Source of the DNA: Desulfotomaculum nigrificans DSM 574
GTDB lineage: Bacteria > Bacillota > Desulfotomaculia > Desulfotomaculales > Desulfotomaculaceae
NCBI RefSeq assembly: GCF_000189755.2
Contig: NZ_KI912183.1
Location: forward strand, 1,800,257-1,864,256
Length of the DNA: 64,000 nt
Direction of reading: 5' to 3'
In this document: piece by piece, positions 50,026-57,530 of the stretch
Layout: each line of letters opens with the position of its first letter
Numbering within the stretch: position 1 is the stretch's first letter
Program-made: the position numbers and the translations under genes
The notes under the pieces: model-generated
The model's input: the letters and a program-made list of their open reading frames with translations, nothing else
Database searches by the model: none
Told to the model about the DNA's origin: nothing

Positions 50026-51118
50026 AAACCTCTAAACTCATTAATGATAGAGATTTAAAACGACTAATAGGCCTAACGCCTCTTTTGGTACTTTCCTGGT
50101 ACTTAAAATTGGTGTATATATCCATAATCCTTCTCTTTACTTCCGAGGGATCGGTCTTTGATAGATCTTCGATGTTGTTACTTACCCCTAGTGTGATAGC
50201 CTCAAATGAGCCAATAAGAACTGGCCCCTCAAATTTTTCTTTGACACTGTTATACTTTTTGAATACGTCTTCCCCAAGTAACTCGTACAAAAACTCGAAT
50301 GTTTTATTAAAGTCATTTTTATCTTTTTCTAAACTATAATTATTATCCTGGGCTAACCTGACAATCTCATCTGTCAAAAATTGGTTTATGTTTTCATCCC
50401 TACTAATAGCGTCAAAATCGCAATTTCTTGCAACCAAATATCTAATAATAAATTCCATATCTCCTTGTTCCTCTAGTGAGTTATCTGACAAGGGTATGCA
50501 ATTTCTAAAACTTTGATTATCATTCATTTCACGCAACTGTCTATAGAAAGGCTCATTTATCATAACTAATAAACAATTTCTAATTTCCTGATGGCTTAAG
50601 CGAGTGCCACCCGTGTTTAACCTTTGAAACAATTCATACTTAGCATTTATGTCACTGGTTTTATCAATAATTGTAATATCTAGCTTAGAACGCTTAATAT
50701 ATCTTCTTTGGGCTTCGGTTAAAGAATTATCAACATCTTCCGACTCCCACCACTTACCTTCAAGCGATGGGAGAAACTTAGTTTTTGTTAGTCTACTTGC
50801 CCCCTGAACATTGCCATTTTCATCCTTTAAGACTCCCATGAACTCAAATATAGTTGATAGACGTTGCTGGCCATCAATAACATCCCAAACACCATTTTCA
50901 TTTTGGGACACAAATATTGGAGGGATCGGTATTCCTAATAAAATAGACTCAATTAGATTTGATTTTTGACTTGGGTCCCACCTGAAAATCCTTTGGAATT
51001 CTGGGTGAACGTCTAGGTCACCCTCATTGTATATACTTGCAAGCTCACCAATAGACATAGGATATTTATCAGTTCTAATTTCCTTAGCCATCTTATCTAT
51101 TTCATTTTGAAGCGGCAT
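50009..51118 (-). CDS. DUF262 (GmrSD-N-like, ParB-fold) protein
   Basis: 369 residues from the ATG at 51118 (AGGGGGG upstream). The DUF262 core includes PEFQRIFRWDPSQKSNLIES near residue 42 and the NTP-site DGQQRLSTIFEF near residue 85. Family members use NTPs in restriction systems of the GmrSD type or as regulators. There is no DUF1524 HNH nuclease domain after it, so the nuclease activity may come from the HEPN partner. First gene of the three-gene cassette. Confidence 0.85.
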   Translation of the reverse strand: MPLQNEIDKMAKEIRTDKYPMSIGELASIYNEGDLDVHPEFQRIFRWDPSQKSNLIESILLGIPIPPIFVSQNENGVWDVIDGQQRLSTIFEFMGVLKDENGNVQGASRLTKTKFLPSLEGKWWESEDVDNSLTEAQRRYIKRSKLDITIIDKTSDINAKYELFQRLNTGGTRLSHQEIRNCLLVMINEPFYRQLREMNDNQSFRNCIPLSDNSLEEQGDMEFIIRYLVARNCDFDAISRDENINQFLTDEIVRLAQDNNYSLEKDKNDFNKTFEFLYELLGEDVFKKYNSVKEKFEGPVLIGSFEAITLGVSNNIEDLSKTDPSEVKRRIMDIYTNFKYQESTKRGVRPISRFKSLSLMSLEVFGNEN

Positions 51119-51197
51119 ATTAACCCCCCTATCCACATTTTATGCAAATAATATTGTTATTTCCACAACCGTAGTATTTATCCTCTACAATAACAAA

Positions 51198-51224
51198 AAA
51201 GCCTCTGAATAATCCTGAGGCTTT
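51198..51224 (-). terminator. Terminator after two small minus-strand genes
   Basis: AAAGCCTC (51198-51205) and GAGGCTTT (51217-51224); minus-strand tail TTTTTTGTT. Confidence 0.7.
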
Positions 51225-51339
51225 GATGAGAGTTGTATCTTCTATACCGTAATTGATAGGTTCTGCCACTGTTTAACTCTGTGGCAATATAAACTCATAG
51301 GTCTGAAGGAAGGTCACCTAATGCAAGTCTTTTCTATTT

Positions 51340-51576
51340 TCACTGTGCTATTATTCTTGCTATAAAATCATCTACATTTTTATATAAACAATATTTTGTA
51401 AGGTTTCGATGAGTTCTTTGCAGGGTGGCAAAATCTCTGGCACCATATACGCCTATACTGGCTTTAGGCATACTTGCCTTGATTCTTTTAAAAACATTCT
51501 TAACCTCTTGAGATGAGGATAATTCAAGCATTAAGGTGTTATCTTTATACTTTGAATAAAGGAAAATACTAGACAT
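51340..51576 (-). CDS. Small hypothetical protein
   Basis: 78 residues starting MSSIFLYSKYKDNTLMLELS. It shows an alpha-beta pattern with VKNVFKRIKASMPKA and a C-terminal FIARIIAQ helix. GGGAGGA precedes the ATG. It is adjacent to the next gene with no gap, so both are on one transcript that ends at 51198-51224. Family not recognised. Confidence 0.6.
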   Translation of the reverse strand: MSSIFLYSKYKDNTLMLELSSSQEVKNVFKRIKASMPKASIGVYGARDFATLQRTHRNLTKYCLYKNVDDFIARIIAQ

Positions 51577-51822
51577 TTATTTCTCCTCCCTGTTGTTATG
51601 CTGAAACGCTCTTTCATAGAGGTAGTCAACATAAGATTTTAGGCCATAGCCTGATGGAGACTCAGGGATCTCTTCCAACCACTGTCTCAAAAGATTTGCA
51701 TATGAAATAATTACTGGTTCATCATGCCTTGTGTATATACTATCATGTAGATATTGGTTCAGTAAAGCATCATAGCAACTGCTCAATCTCCGCAGCCGCT
51801 CCCCTACCAGCGGGAGCAGCAA
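51577..51822 (-). CDS. Small hypothetical protein, N-terminus possibly replaced
   Basis: The 81-codon frame encodes a helical protein containing NLLRQWLEEIPESPSGYGLK. The first dozen codons are GC-rich and belong to the hairpin region that begins near 51785, so the original 5' end was probably cut off by whatever inserted there. No ribosome site precedes the first start codon. It is coupled to the gene that follows. Confidence 0.45.
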   Translation of the reverse strand: MLLPLVGERLRRLSSCYDALLNQYLHDSIYTRHDEPVIISYANLLRQWLEEIPESPSGYGLKSYVDYLYERAFQHNNREEK

Positions 51823-51855
51823 ACGCTGCCCCCACAGGGGGCAAAGCCCACCTTG

Positions 51856-52173
51856 CTAGGTGGGCCGTACCTCCTCCGGCTGGCGGTGGGCGCTGCGCTC
51901 GGCGGCGTAGTAGGCCAGCTCGGCCATCGCCACGAAGGCGATGTGCTTGCACAGCACCTTTCTCACCAGGGCATCCTCGCAGCTGCAAAAGCAGCCAGTG
52001 GGCTGAAGGGTGACGCCGTACTTCTTGCCTGCATATTTGACGTAGCCGGACACATCCACCCCACGCTGGACAAACACCCGGTGCTTGACTTCAAACTGCC
52101 AGCCTTGCTGCAGGCCCACCAGGGCGCGGGCGAACCTACCTTCTTCTACCTTAGACAGCACTTTTCTCAACAT
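51856..52173 (-). CDS. Small SWIM zinc-finger protein
   Basis: 105 residues from the ATG at 52173 (GGGAGG upstream). The SWIM motif CxCx(n)CxH is present as CFCSCEDALVRKVLCKH near residues 71-87. The first half (MLRKVLSKVEEGRFARALVG) is helical. SWIM domains bind DNA or protein, often beside SNF2 helicases, but no helicase gene is here. GC content is well above that of the neighbours, matching the hairpin array upstream and suggesting shared origin. Confidence 0.72.
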   Translation of the reverse strand: MLRKVLSKVEEGRFARALVGLQQGWQFEVKHRVFVQRGVDVSGYVKYAGKKYGVTLQPTGCFCSCEDALVRKVLCKHIAFVAMAELAYYAAERSAHRQPEEVRPT

Positions 52174-52257
52174 ACTTGATAACCTCCCGTTTTTCTTGCC
52201 ACATAACGGAGCCGGTGCCGGGGCTGTCAAGGGTGGAGGCGGCAGCCGGAAAGTGGA

Positions 52258-53600
52258 GAAAATTTTTATTAACCGGACCCCAAAGCCCCGCTCCCTTCGG
52301 TTAATAAAAATTTTCGGAGTGGCCCTTGATAGGCCCGGCATTGCCGCTGCACCTGGCACTATACTAGCTTTGGTTTTGGTGGCCCGCTCGCCGCCAAAAC
52401 CCATCGGAGCGGGAAATGCTAGGACTACAACTAAAGTATGGAGCGGGGAGCAGCGGCAAAGGCGTAGTATCATGGAAAAAGCGGGAGATGACCGATGCCC
52501 CCTCCAACGGGAGGGGGATAGGGGGTGGGTTTTCCGATGAAGGACCCCAAAGGGTTGACTTGCACCATGTCCCGACCCCGAAGGCCGACCCTAAAGAGGG
52601 ACATTTCAATGGCCGGCAGCCGCCGGCCCTATGCAGGGGGCTTCATTGGTAGTGCAGGGGTATGGGCTAAAGCAAACCAATGGCAGCAGCCATCGGTGGA
52701 TGCAGAGGCGTTAGGGTTATAGCGGTGCTATTGCTGCAGCGGCAGGAAGCCTTTGTGCCGACCCGAAAGACTGGCCAGCGGAGGCTGGCACGAAGGCTTG
52801 ACCCCAGGGAAAGGCAGGGTGCCTGACCCCAAATATTAGACCCAATAGCGGAAGGCACGCTGCCGCAGGTAACCGGGACCCGTAAGATGGGCGAGCACTT
52901 TGCCAGCGGACCGTGACCCAAGAGCATTCCCCAAAAGCGGGTCGCTGGCAAGGTGCGGCCTTTGACCCCTGAGGATGACCCCGATAGGCCGGAGCTGACG
53001 CAAGGAGTGCAGCGGAGCGAAACGGAGTGCGTGAGCGGAGGCCAAGACCCCAAAGCCCGGCGAGCACTCTGGTGGGAATTCACGGCCACAGAGGTTTACC
53101 CCAAAGGAATTCCCACCAGTGTGCGGCTTAGGACCTAAAAGAAATGCCCCGGCAGGCCGGAGCACTTTGGCGTAGTGGAGTGGAGCGGCAGTGAACGTAG
53201 CGGGGCTGGCGGGCTGGACCAAAAAGGCTTACCCCAGAGCAAGTCCGCTGGCCCGGCGGAGGGAACGGTAGCGGAACGGAACGTAGCCAATGGGCGGAGG
53301 CCAAGACCCCAAAGCCCGGCGAGCACTCTGGTGGGAATTCACGGCCACAGAGGCTTACCCCAAAGGAATTCCCACCAGTGTGCGGCTTTAGGACCCAAAA
53401 GAAATGCCCCGGCAGGCCGGAGCCCTTTGGCGTAGTGGAGTGGAGCGGGAGTGAACGGAGCGGGGCTAGTGGGCTAGACCCCAAATCTTTGCCCAAGAGC
53501 AAGTCCGCTGGCCCGGCGGAGGGAACGGTAGCGGAGCGGAATGCAGCCAATGGGCGGAGGCCAAGACCCGTAAGCTGGCAGTCAGCGGGAGCGGGGGTAG
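52258..53600 (+). repeat. GC-rich array of hairpins with a GACCC(C)AAAG core
   Basis: At least a dozen inverted repeats of different arm sequence share an inner segment beginning GACCCCAAAG or close variants. Clear cases are 52258-52315 (18-bp perfect arms), 52567-52604, 52749-52797, 52813-52864, 52896-52955, 53069-53119 and 53328-53378. The core occurs about 16 times in 1.3 kb. GC content is far above the flanks. Long frames on both strands are side effects of composition. Probably structured RNA or mobile palindromes; not recognised. Confidence 0.7.
53035..53553 (+). repeat. Tandem 259-bp direct repeat
   Basis: GCGGAGGCCAAGACCC recurs at 53035, 53294 and 53554, and the intervening sequence is repeated with few changes, giving two full units and a partial third. 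Each unit contains a CTGGTGGGAATTC/GAATTCCCACCAG hairpin and a GAGCAAGTCCGCTGGCCC module. Confidence 0.85.
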
Positions 53601-53674
53601 ATACCCCGTGCACCACCGCAAATCTATTTCCCCCCCGCTCCCGGTGTCTACCGACCCAACCCCAACAACCAAAA

Positions 53675-53729
53675 AATCACAAATATGTTACATTGCTGTA
53701 ACATGGTTGTGAAATTGTGGTGTTAGTAT
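53675..53729 (+). promoter_or_regulatory. 55-bp activator-type promoter (site H)
   Basis: AATCACAAATATGTTA, TGTAA and TGTGA half-sites at 11-bp steps, 11 nt, then -10 TAGTAT (53724-53729). It precedes the chemoreceptor gene by 36 bp. Confidence 0.7.
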
Positions 53730-53765
53730 TAAAATATTGGTATTGATTAAGAGTGGAGGGGTTCT

Positions 53766-55322
53766 ATGGGGATTCGCTTCAAACTATTATCCGGCTTTGG
53801 TGTGGTGCTGTTACTTTTACTGCTGGTGAGTGGCATTTCCTACAGGCAGCTAGAAAATGTGGAGCAAACCTTTACCAACTTTATTGACAGGGAGTTGCAG
53901 CTAACGGAAGAAGCAAAGAATGTTCAGGTTTCCTTTTCAGTTACCGAAGCCGCTCTCAAAACCTATGTAATTTTTGGCAACCAAGAGCATCTGGAAAAAT
54001 TCACAGCCCTGGACGGTCAAACCGACCGTGCGATTAAAGAAGTTAAAAGGTTAGCCCTGCATGACCAAACCCGGCAACTGGCCAGGCAAATTGAGCAATC
54101 GATGGCAGCTTATGACAAATACTCGGAGGAGATTGTTTCCCTGGTTCAGTCCGGTAAGTTAGAAGAAGCTCGGATGTATATCCACAACAACCAGCAGATA
54201 GCCGATAATTTCCACCGGGCGGTGGAACAGTTGGTCCAGTTTGAAGATAAGGAGGCCCAAGAGGCCCAACGCAGTGTCCAGCAGAAAGTGGATAGCGTAA
54301 ATCGCTTTGTAATTCTGCTAACCCTCGTCACCCTGCTGCTCGGTGTCCTGCTGGCCCTGTTCATGGGAAGGCTGATTGCCCATCCTCTGCGGCAAATGGC
54401 CCAGGAAGCGGCCAAGATCGCCTCTGGTGATTTAAGCGGCAGAGACTTACCGGTGAAAAACCGGGATGAACTAAGCACACTGGCCCGTTCCTTTAACCAA
54501 ATGCGAGCAAATCTCCGGGCCTTAGCGGGGCACCTGATCCATACGGCGGACAGCCTAACCACCGCTGCGGCTGGTTTATCCCAGCAAACCCAGCACACGG
54601 CTACCGCTGCCAGCCGCAATGCTGCCACCATTTCCGAAATTTCTGCTTTCGCAGATCAGATTGCCCACAACACCCACCAGGTGGCGACAGTGGCCCAGGA
54701 GACAGCCAGCACCGCCGAGGCAGGCCAGCAAGATATGGCGGGGATCACCCAACAAATTGAGGTCATTGCTACTTCTGGCCAACACGCCTCCCAAATGTTG
54801 CAAAAACTGGTGCAAGAACTAAGCCAAGTCAATCAGATTGTAGAGTTAATTACCCACATCGCCGACCAGACCAATATGCTGGCTTTAAACGCCGCCATCG
54901 AATCGGCCCGAGCCGGAGAACAGGGCAGAGGCTTTGCCGTGGTGGCGGAGGAAGTACGCAAACTGGCAGAGCAGTCGGCCGCTGCCGCCGGAGAAATTCG
55001 TACACACATTGAGCAAATCCACACCGACTCCGGAACGGCTGTGGCTTCAATGGACACAGGTACTGCCAATATCAAAAACGGTGCCGAAGTCATTCATGAA
55101 GTGAGCGGTCGCTTTAGCTCCCTACTGCAAACTATCAGTGGCTTGTCGGGCCAGGTGCAGCAACTATCCGCCGCCGTGCAGCAGATTTCCGCTGGCGTAC
55201 AAAATGTGGCTGCCACTACCGAAGACCAAACAGCGGCCCTGCAGGAGGTTTCCTCCGCCACCGAAGAATTAACCAGACTGGCCGATGCCTTAAAAGCCGC
55301 TGCCAATGGTTTTAAAATATAA
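53766..55322 (+). CDS. Methyl-accepting chemotaxis protein
   Basis: 518 residues. Membrane helix 1 (about 7-26), an external four-helix-bundle sensor of about 150 residues, helix 2 (about 180-202), a HAMP domain (about 203-256) and a cytoplasmic signalling domain. The hairpin tip of the last has [20 protein letters not shown] near residues 362-381. GGAGGGG precedes the ATG. Its promoter (site H) belongs to the metal or envelope-stress class, so it may steer cells with respect to the same signal. Confidence 0.93.
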   Translation: MGIRFKLLSGFGVVLLLLLLVSGISYRQLENVEQTFTNFIDRELQLTEEAKNVQVSFSVTEAALKTYVIFGNQEHLEKFTALDGQTDRAIKEVKRLALHDQTRQLARQIEQSMAAYDKYSEEIVSLVQSGKLEEARMYIHNNQQIADNFHRAVEQLVQFEDKEAQEAQRSVQQKVDSVNRFVILLTLVTLLLGVLLALFMGRLIAHPLRQMAQEAAKIASGDLSGRDLPVKNRDELSTLARSFNQMRANLRALAGHLIHTADSLTTAAAGLSQQTQHTATAASRNAATISEISAFADQIAHNTHQVATVAQETASTAEAGQQDMAGITQQIEVIATSGQHASQMLQKLVQELSQVNQIVELITHIADQTNMLALNAAIESARAGEQGRGFAVVAEEVRKLAEQSAAAAGEIRTHIEQIHTDSGTAVASMDTGTANIKNGAEVIHEVSGRFSSLLQTISGLSGQVQQLSAAVQQISAGVQNVAATTEDQTAALQEVSSATEELTRLADALKAAANGFKI

Positions 55323-55330
55323 CGCAAATG

Positions 55331-55376
55331 AAAAAGCAACCTGTGCCACTTTGAAGTGCTACACAGGTTGCTTTTT
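55331..55376. terminator. Strong terminator between chemoreceptor and HesB-like genes
   Basis: AAAAAGCAACCTGTG (55331-55345) and CACAGGTTGCTTTTT (55362-55376), 15 bp perfect, usable from both strands. Confidence 0.88.
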
Positions 55377-55385
55377 GATTGACCT

Positions 55386-55721
55386 CTATTCCTCCCCAGG
55401 CCAAGCACAGACGGCATTGGACACCTCCAGGGAACGAAAAATCCACCAACCGGCATAATGAAGCCCCAGCGGTTGGTCTGGTTCCGCCAGGCGTATTTGT
55501 GGATCGATATAAACGGTGATACCCTGGACTTCCTTGGACTGAAAGTGGGTTTGCTGCTGAGCAGAAGGTGCTCCCCCACGCACGGTGGGAGTGTGGCTAT
55601 TGATAGCCCCTCCGTGGGTACTGCAGCGTCAGCCCCCCTCCACCATACATTGAAGGGTAACCTTACCGCCAGCTTTTTCCAAAATATACTGACGAGCCTC
55701 CGGAGTGATCTTTATATTCAA
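55386..55721 (-). CDS. HesB-like selenoprotein (TGA at codon 31)
   Basis: 111 residues when the TGA at 55629-55631 is read through. The frame is open from a TTG (AGGAGG eight bases upstream) to TAG at 55386. The N-terminus NIKITPEARQYILEKAGGKV is HesB/IscA-like. The family's cysteine pair appears as EGG-U-RC at residues 28-33. The C-terminal half has GITVYIDPQIRLAEPDQPLG and a WWIFRSLEV end. HesB-like proteins with Sec in this position are a known bacterial selenoprotein family. A GGCTA/TAGCC hairpin lies with its loop about 25 nt after the TGA and could be part of the SECIS. Confidence 0.75.
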
Positions 55722-55785
55722 GGGCAATACCTCCTAGTTTCGTGAATAGAAAATACAGTATGACCAACAGCTGAAGGCCAATGGA

Positions 55786-56922
55786 CTACAGATACCCCGC
55801 CGGGTTCTGGGGGACACCATTCTTTAATACCTCAAAGTGCAAGTGTGGGCCGGTGGATAAACCGGTGGTGCCAATCTTAGCGATTACTTGACCCCGTTTC
55901 ACCACTTGTCCCTCACTAACTAACTGGGCAGATAAATGGGGGTACATGGTGCTTAAGCCACCACCGTGATCCACCATCACCACCTTGCCATAACCGGACA
56001 TGGTGGTTACGGATATAACCCTTCCATCCTCGGCAGCCACCACGTTGACCCCAGTTGGAGCGGGAATGTCCAGCCCGTTATGCAGACGATTCTTCTTTAA
56101 AATAGGGTGAAAGCGCATGCCATAGGGCGAGGATGTCTGGTTATAGCCAGGTACCGGCCAGAGCAGTCTGCCCCCTTTATATTGAGTGGTGGTACCGCTG
56201 CTCTTTTGCAAGGCGATTTGCCGTAAAATTTCTTGTTCCTGGCTTTCCCAGCGATCCAAGTCACGCTCATACTGGTCTAAGTCCTGCCGAGCTTCCTTTA
56301 ATAAGCCCGCTTGCTCACTCTGACGGGCAGCCAACTCCTGGCGGCTCCTCTCCTGCTCTTGCCGCAGTGCCACTAAATTTTGCTGTCGCTTGTTAAGCTG
56401 GTCTTTGGCCACTTCAATATCCTTCTTTTCCTTCGCTACCCGATTGATAATCTCCTTATCTTGCTCCATAATCATTTTCATCAATTCCATTCGATTGATG
56501 AAATCTGAAAAATTACGGGCCTCCAGCAACACCTCCAGGTAAGCCACCTGACCGTTTTCGTAATAGAACCTTACCCGCTGGTTTAAGGTTTCATTACTCT
56601 TTTCCAGTTTCTCTGCGGCCTGCTCCAGTAATGCTTCGGTTTCTGCCAACTGCTTTTTGTTGGCGGCGATACGTCCATTCAAATCTGCAATTTCATTGCG
56701 TTTGTCATTGATGGTGGCATTTAATGCGGATATCTTTTGGGTAATATCCCTTACTTCACCCTTTTGTTCGGTAATTCTTTGCTGGGTCTGGCTTTGCTTT
56801 TGCCTTACCTGTTTGAGCTTATCATTAAGCCCTGTGGACTCCGCCACCGAGGACAAAGTAAAAACCGATAGGCTGATGAGTAGTCCATAGGTGATCCATC
56901 TTTTAGTCGGTCGGAAGGTCAA
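55786..56922 (-). CDS. M23 (LytM/EnvC-type) murein hydrolase or activator
   Basis: 378 residues: signal peptide (about 10-30), a long coiled coil (about 32-240) and a C-terminal M23 domain. The zinc motifs are HNGLDIPAP near 291 and [11 protein letters not shown] near the end, with both metal His and Asp present, so it may be an active endopeptidase rather than a degenerate activator. It should act on peptidoglycan outside the membrane during division or sporulation. Confidence 0.9.
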   Translation of the reverse strand: MTFRPTKRWITYGLLISLSVFTLSSVAESTGLNDKLKQVRQKQSQTQQRITEQKGEVRDITQKISALNATINDKRNEIADLNGRIAANKKQLAETEALLEQAAEKLEKSNETLNQRVRFYYENGQVAYLEVLLEARNFSDFINRMELMKMIMEQDKEIINRVAKEKKDIEVAKDQLNKRQQNLVALRQEQERSRQELAARQSEQAGLLKEARQDLDQYERDLDRWESQEQEILRQIALQKSSGTTTQYKGGRLLWPVPGYNQTSSPYGMRFHPILKKNRLHNGLDIPAPTGVNVVAAEDGRVISVTTMSGYGKVVMVDHGGGLSTMYPHLSAQLVSEGQVVKRGQVIAKIGTTGLSTGPHLHFEVLKNGVPQNPAGYL

Positions 56923-57029
56923 TTTAATCCCCCTAGTAGTTGTCTATATTACTTTTTATTGCTAATTTCTACAATAAATGTTTTATTCCTGCGAAGCCTT
57001 CATCACTTAATGAAAGGGCCACTCCTAAT

Positions 57030-57260
57030 TTATTTGCCGTGTAAGCCAATCATAAACCGTACACCCACGGCCTCAAAATCCTGATTAAACACTACGACGT
57101 GCTTTTCATCATAGCGACAAAAAAACGGAGCAATTTTGTTGATGGGACAGCCTATAAGTGAAAATATGGAATCATTATCAGGATTGCATTGTACCTTTAG
57201 AATTTCTAAATAACAACCACATACTGGACAATGGGTAGGAATTGTGCCTCCCAAAACCAA
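57030..57260 (-). CDS. Small Cys-rich (zinc-ribbon-like) protein
   Basis: About 76 residues. THCPVCGCYLE near residue 9 gives a CxxCxC knuckle, and single Cys residues follow at CNPDN, GCPIN and FCRYD, so a zinc or other metal site is likely. The rest is beta-rich (EKHVVVFNQDFEAVGVRF). The start is probably a TTG and is uncertain. It has its own 55-bp promoter (site G), linking it to the metal or stress regulon. Family not recognised. Confidence 0.6.
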   Translation of the reverse strand: MVLGGTIPTHCPVCGCYLEILKVQCNPDNDSIFSLIGCPINKIAPFFCRYDEKHVVVFNQDFEAVGVRFMIGLHGK

Positions 57261-57367
57261 ACACCTTCTTTCATCTAGACTCTGTGGCCAATAGCTGCAC
57301 TCTGCGTGTATAAGCTAGATTAGAACGTTAATTAGACATACTTCTCCATCTTAATGAATTTATAATG

Positions 57368-57422
57368 ATATTGAACTTCGAATATTACAGTAATGTTACA
57401 ACTTTTTAACATTTTTGTAACA
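57368..57422 (-). promoter_or_regulatory. 55-bp activator-type promoter (site G)
   Basis: Minus strand: TGTTACAAAAATGTTA, TGTAA and TGTAA half-sites at 11-bp steps and, 11 nt later, CAATAT as a weak -10 (57368-57373). The half-site part is as good as in the other seven sites. Confidence 0.6.
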
Positions 57423-57494
57423 ATCCAAGTGGCACAGAGGAAGAATTCGGTTTATACGCCATATAGCGCCGATGAAAAAAGGATGGTAACTAAA

Positions 57495-57518
57495 ATAAGC
57501 TCCCGCTGGGGAGCTTAT
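57495..57518 (-). terminator. Terminator-like hairpin after cadA-like gene
   Basis: ATAAGCTCCC (57495-57504) and GGGAGCTTAT (57509-57518), 10 bp perfect, 13 bp beyond the stop at 57531. The minus-strand tail is TTTAGTTACC, weak. Confidence 0.65.
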
Positions 57519-57530
57519 GCTATAGTCTAT

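Noticed and set aside
51785-51850. Group of short GC hairpins resembling a CRISPR-like repeat run
   Set aside because: The stems differ in sequence and spacing, and there are no uniform repeats with unique spacers. It belongs to the hairpin-rich GC region instead.
52364-52609. Minus-strand 81-codon frame between the hairpins and the SWIM gene
   Set aside because: Pro/Ser-rich, no motif, and it overlaps inverted repeats; the SWIM gene has its own ATG and ribosome site at 52173, so an N-terminal extension is not needed.
53128-53616. Long minus-strand frame of 162 codons (and several overlapping ones) in the GC-rich array
   Set aside because: Composition and the tandem repeats keep several frames open at once on both strands. 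The translations are Pro/Ser/Gly/Leu-rich without any domain and repeat with the DNA unit, and no ribosome sites fit.
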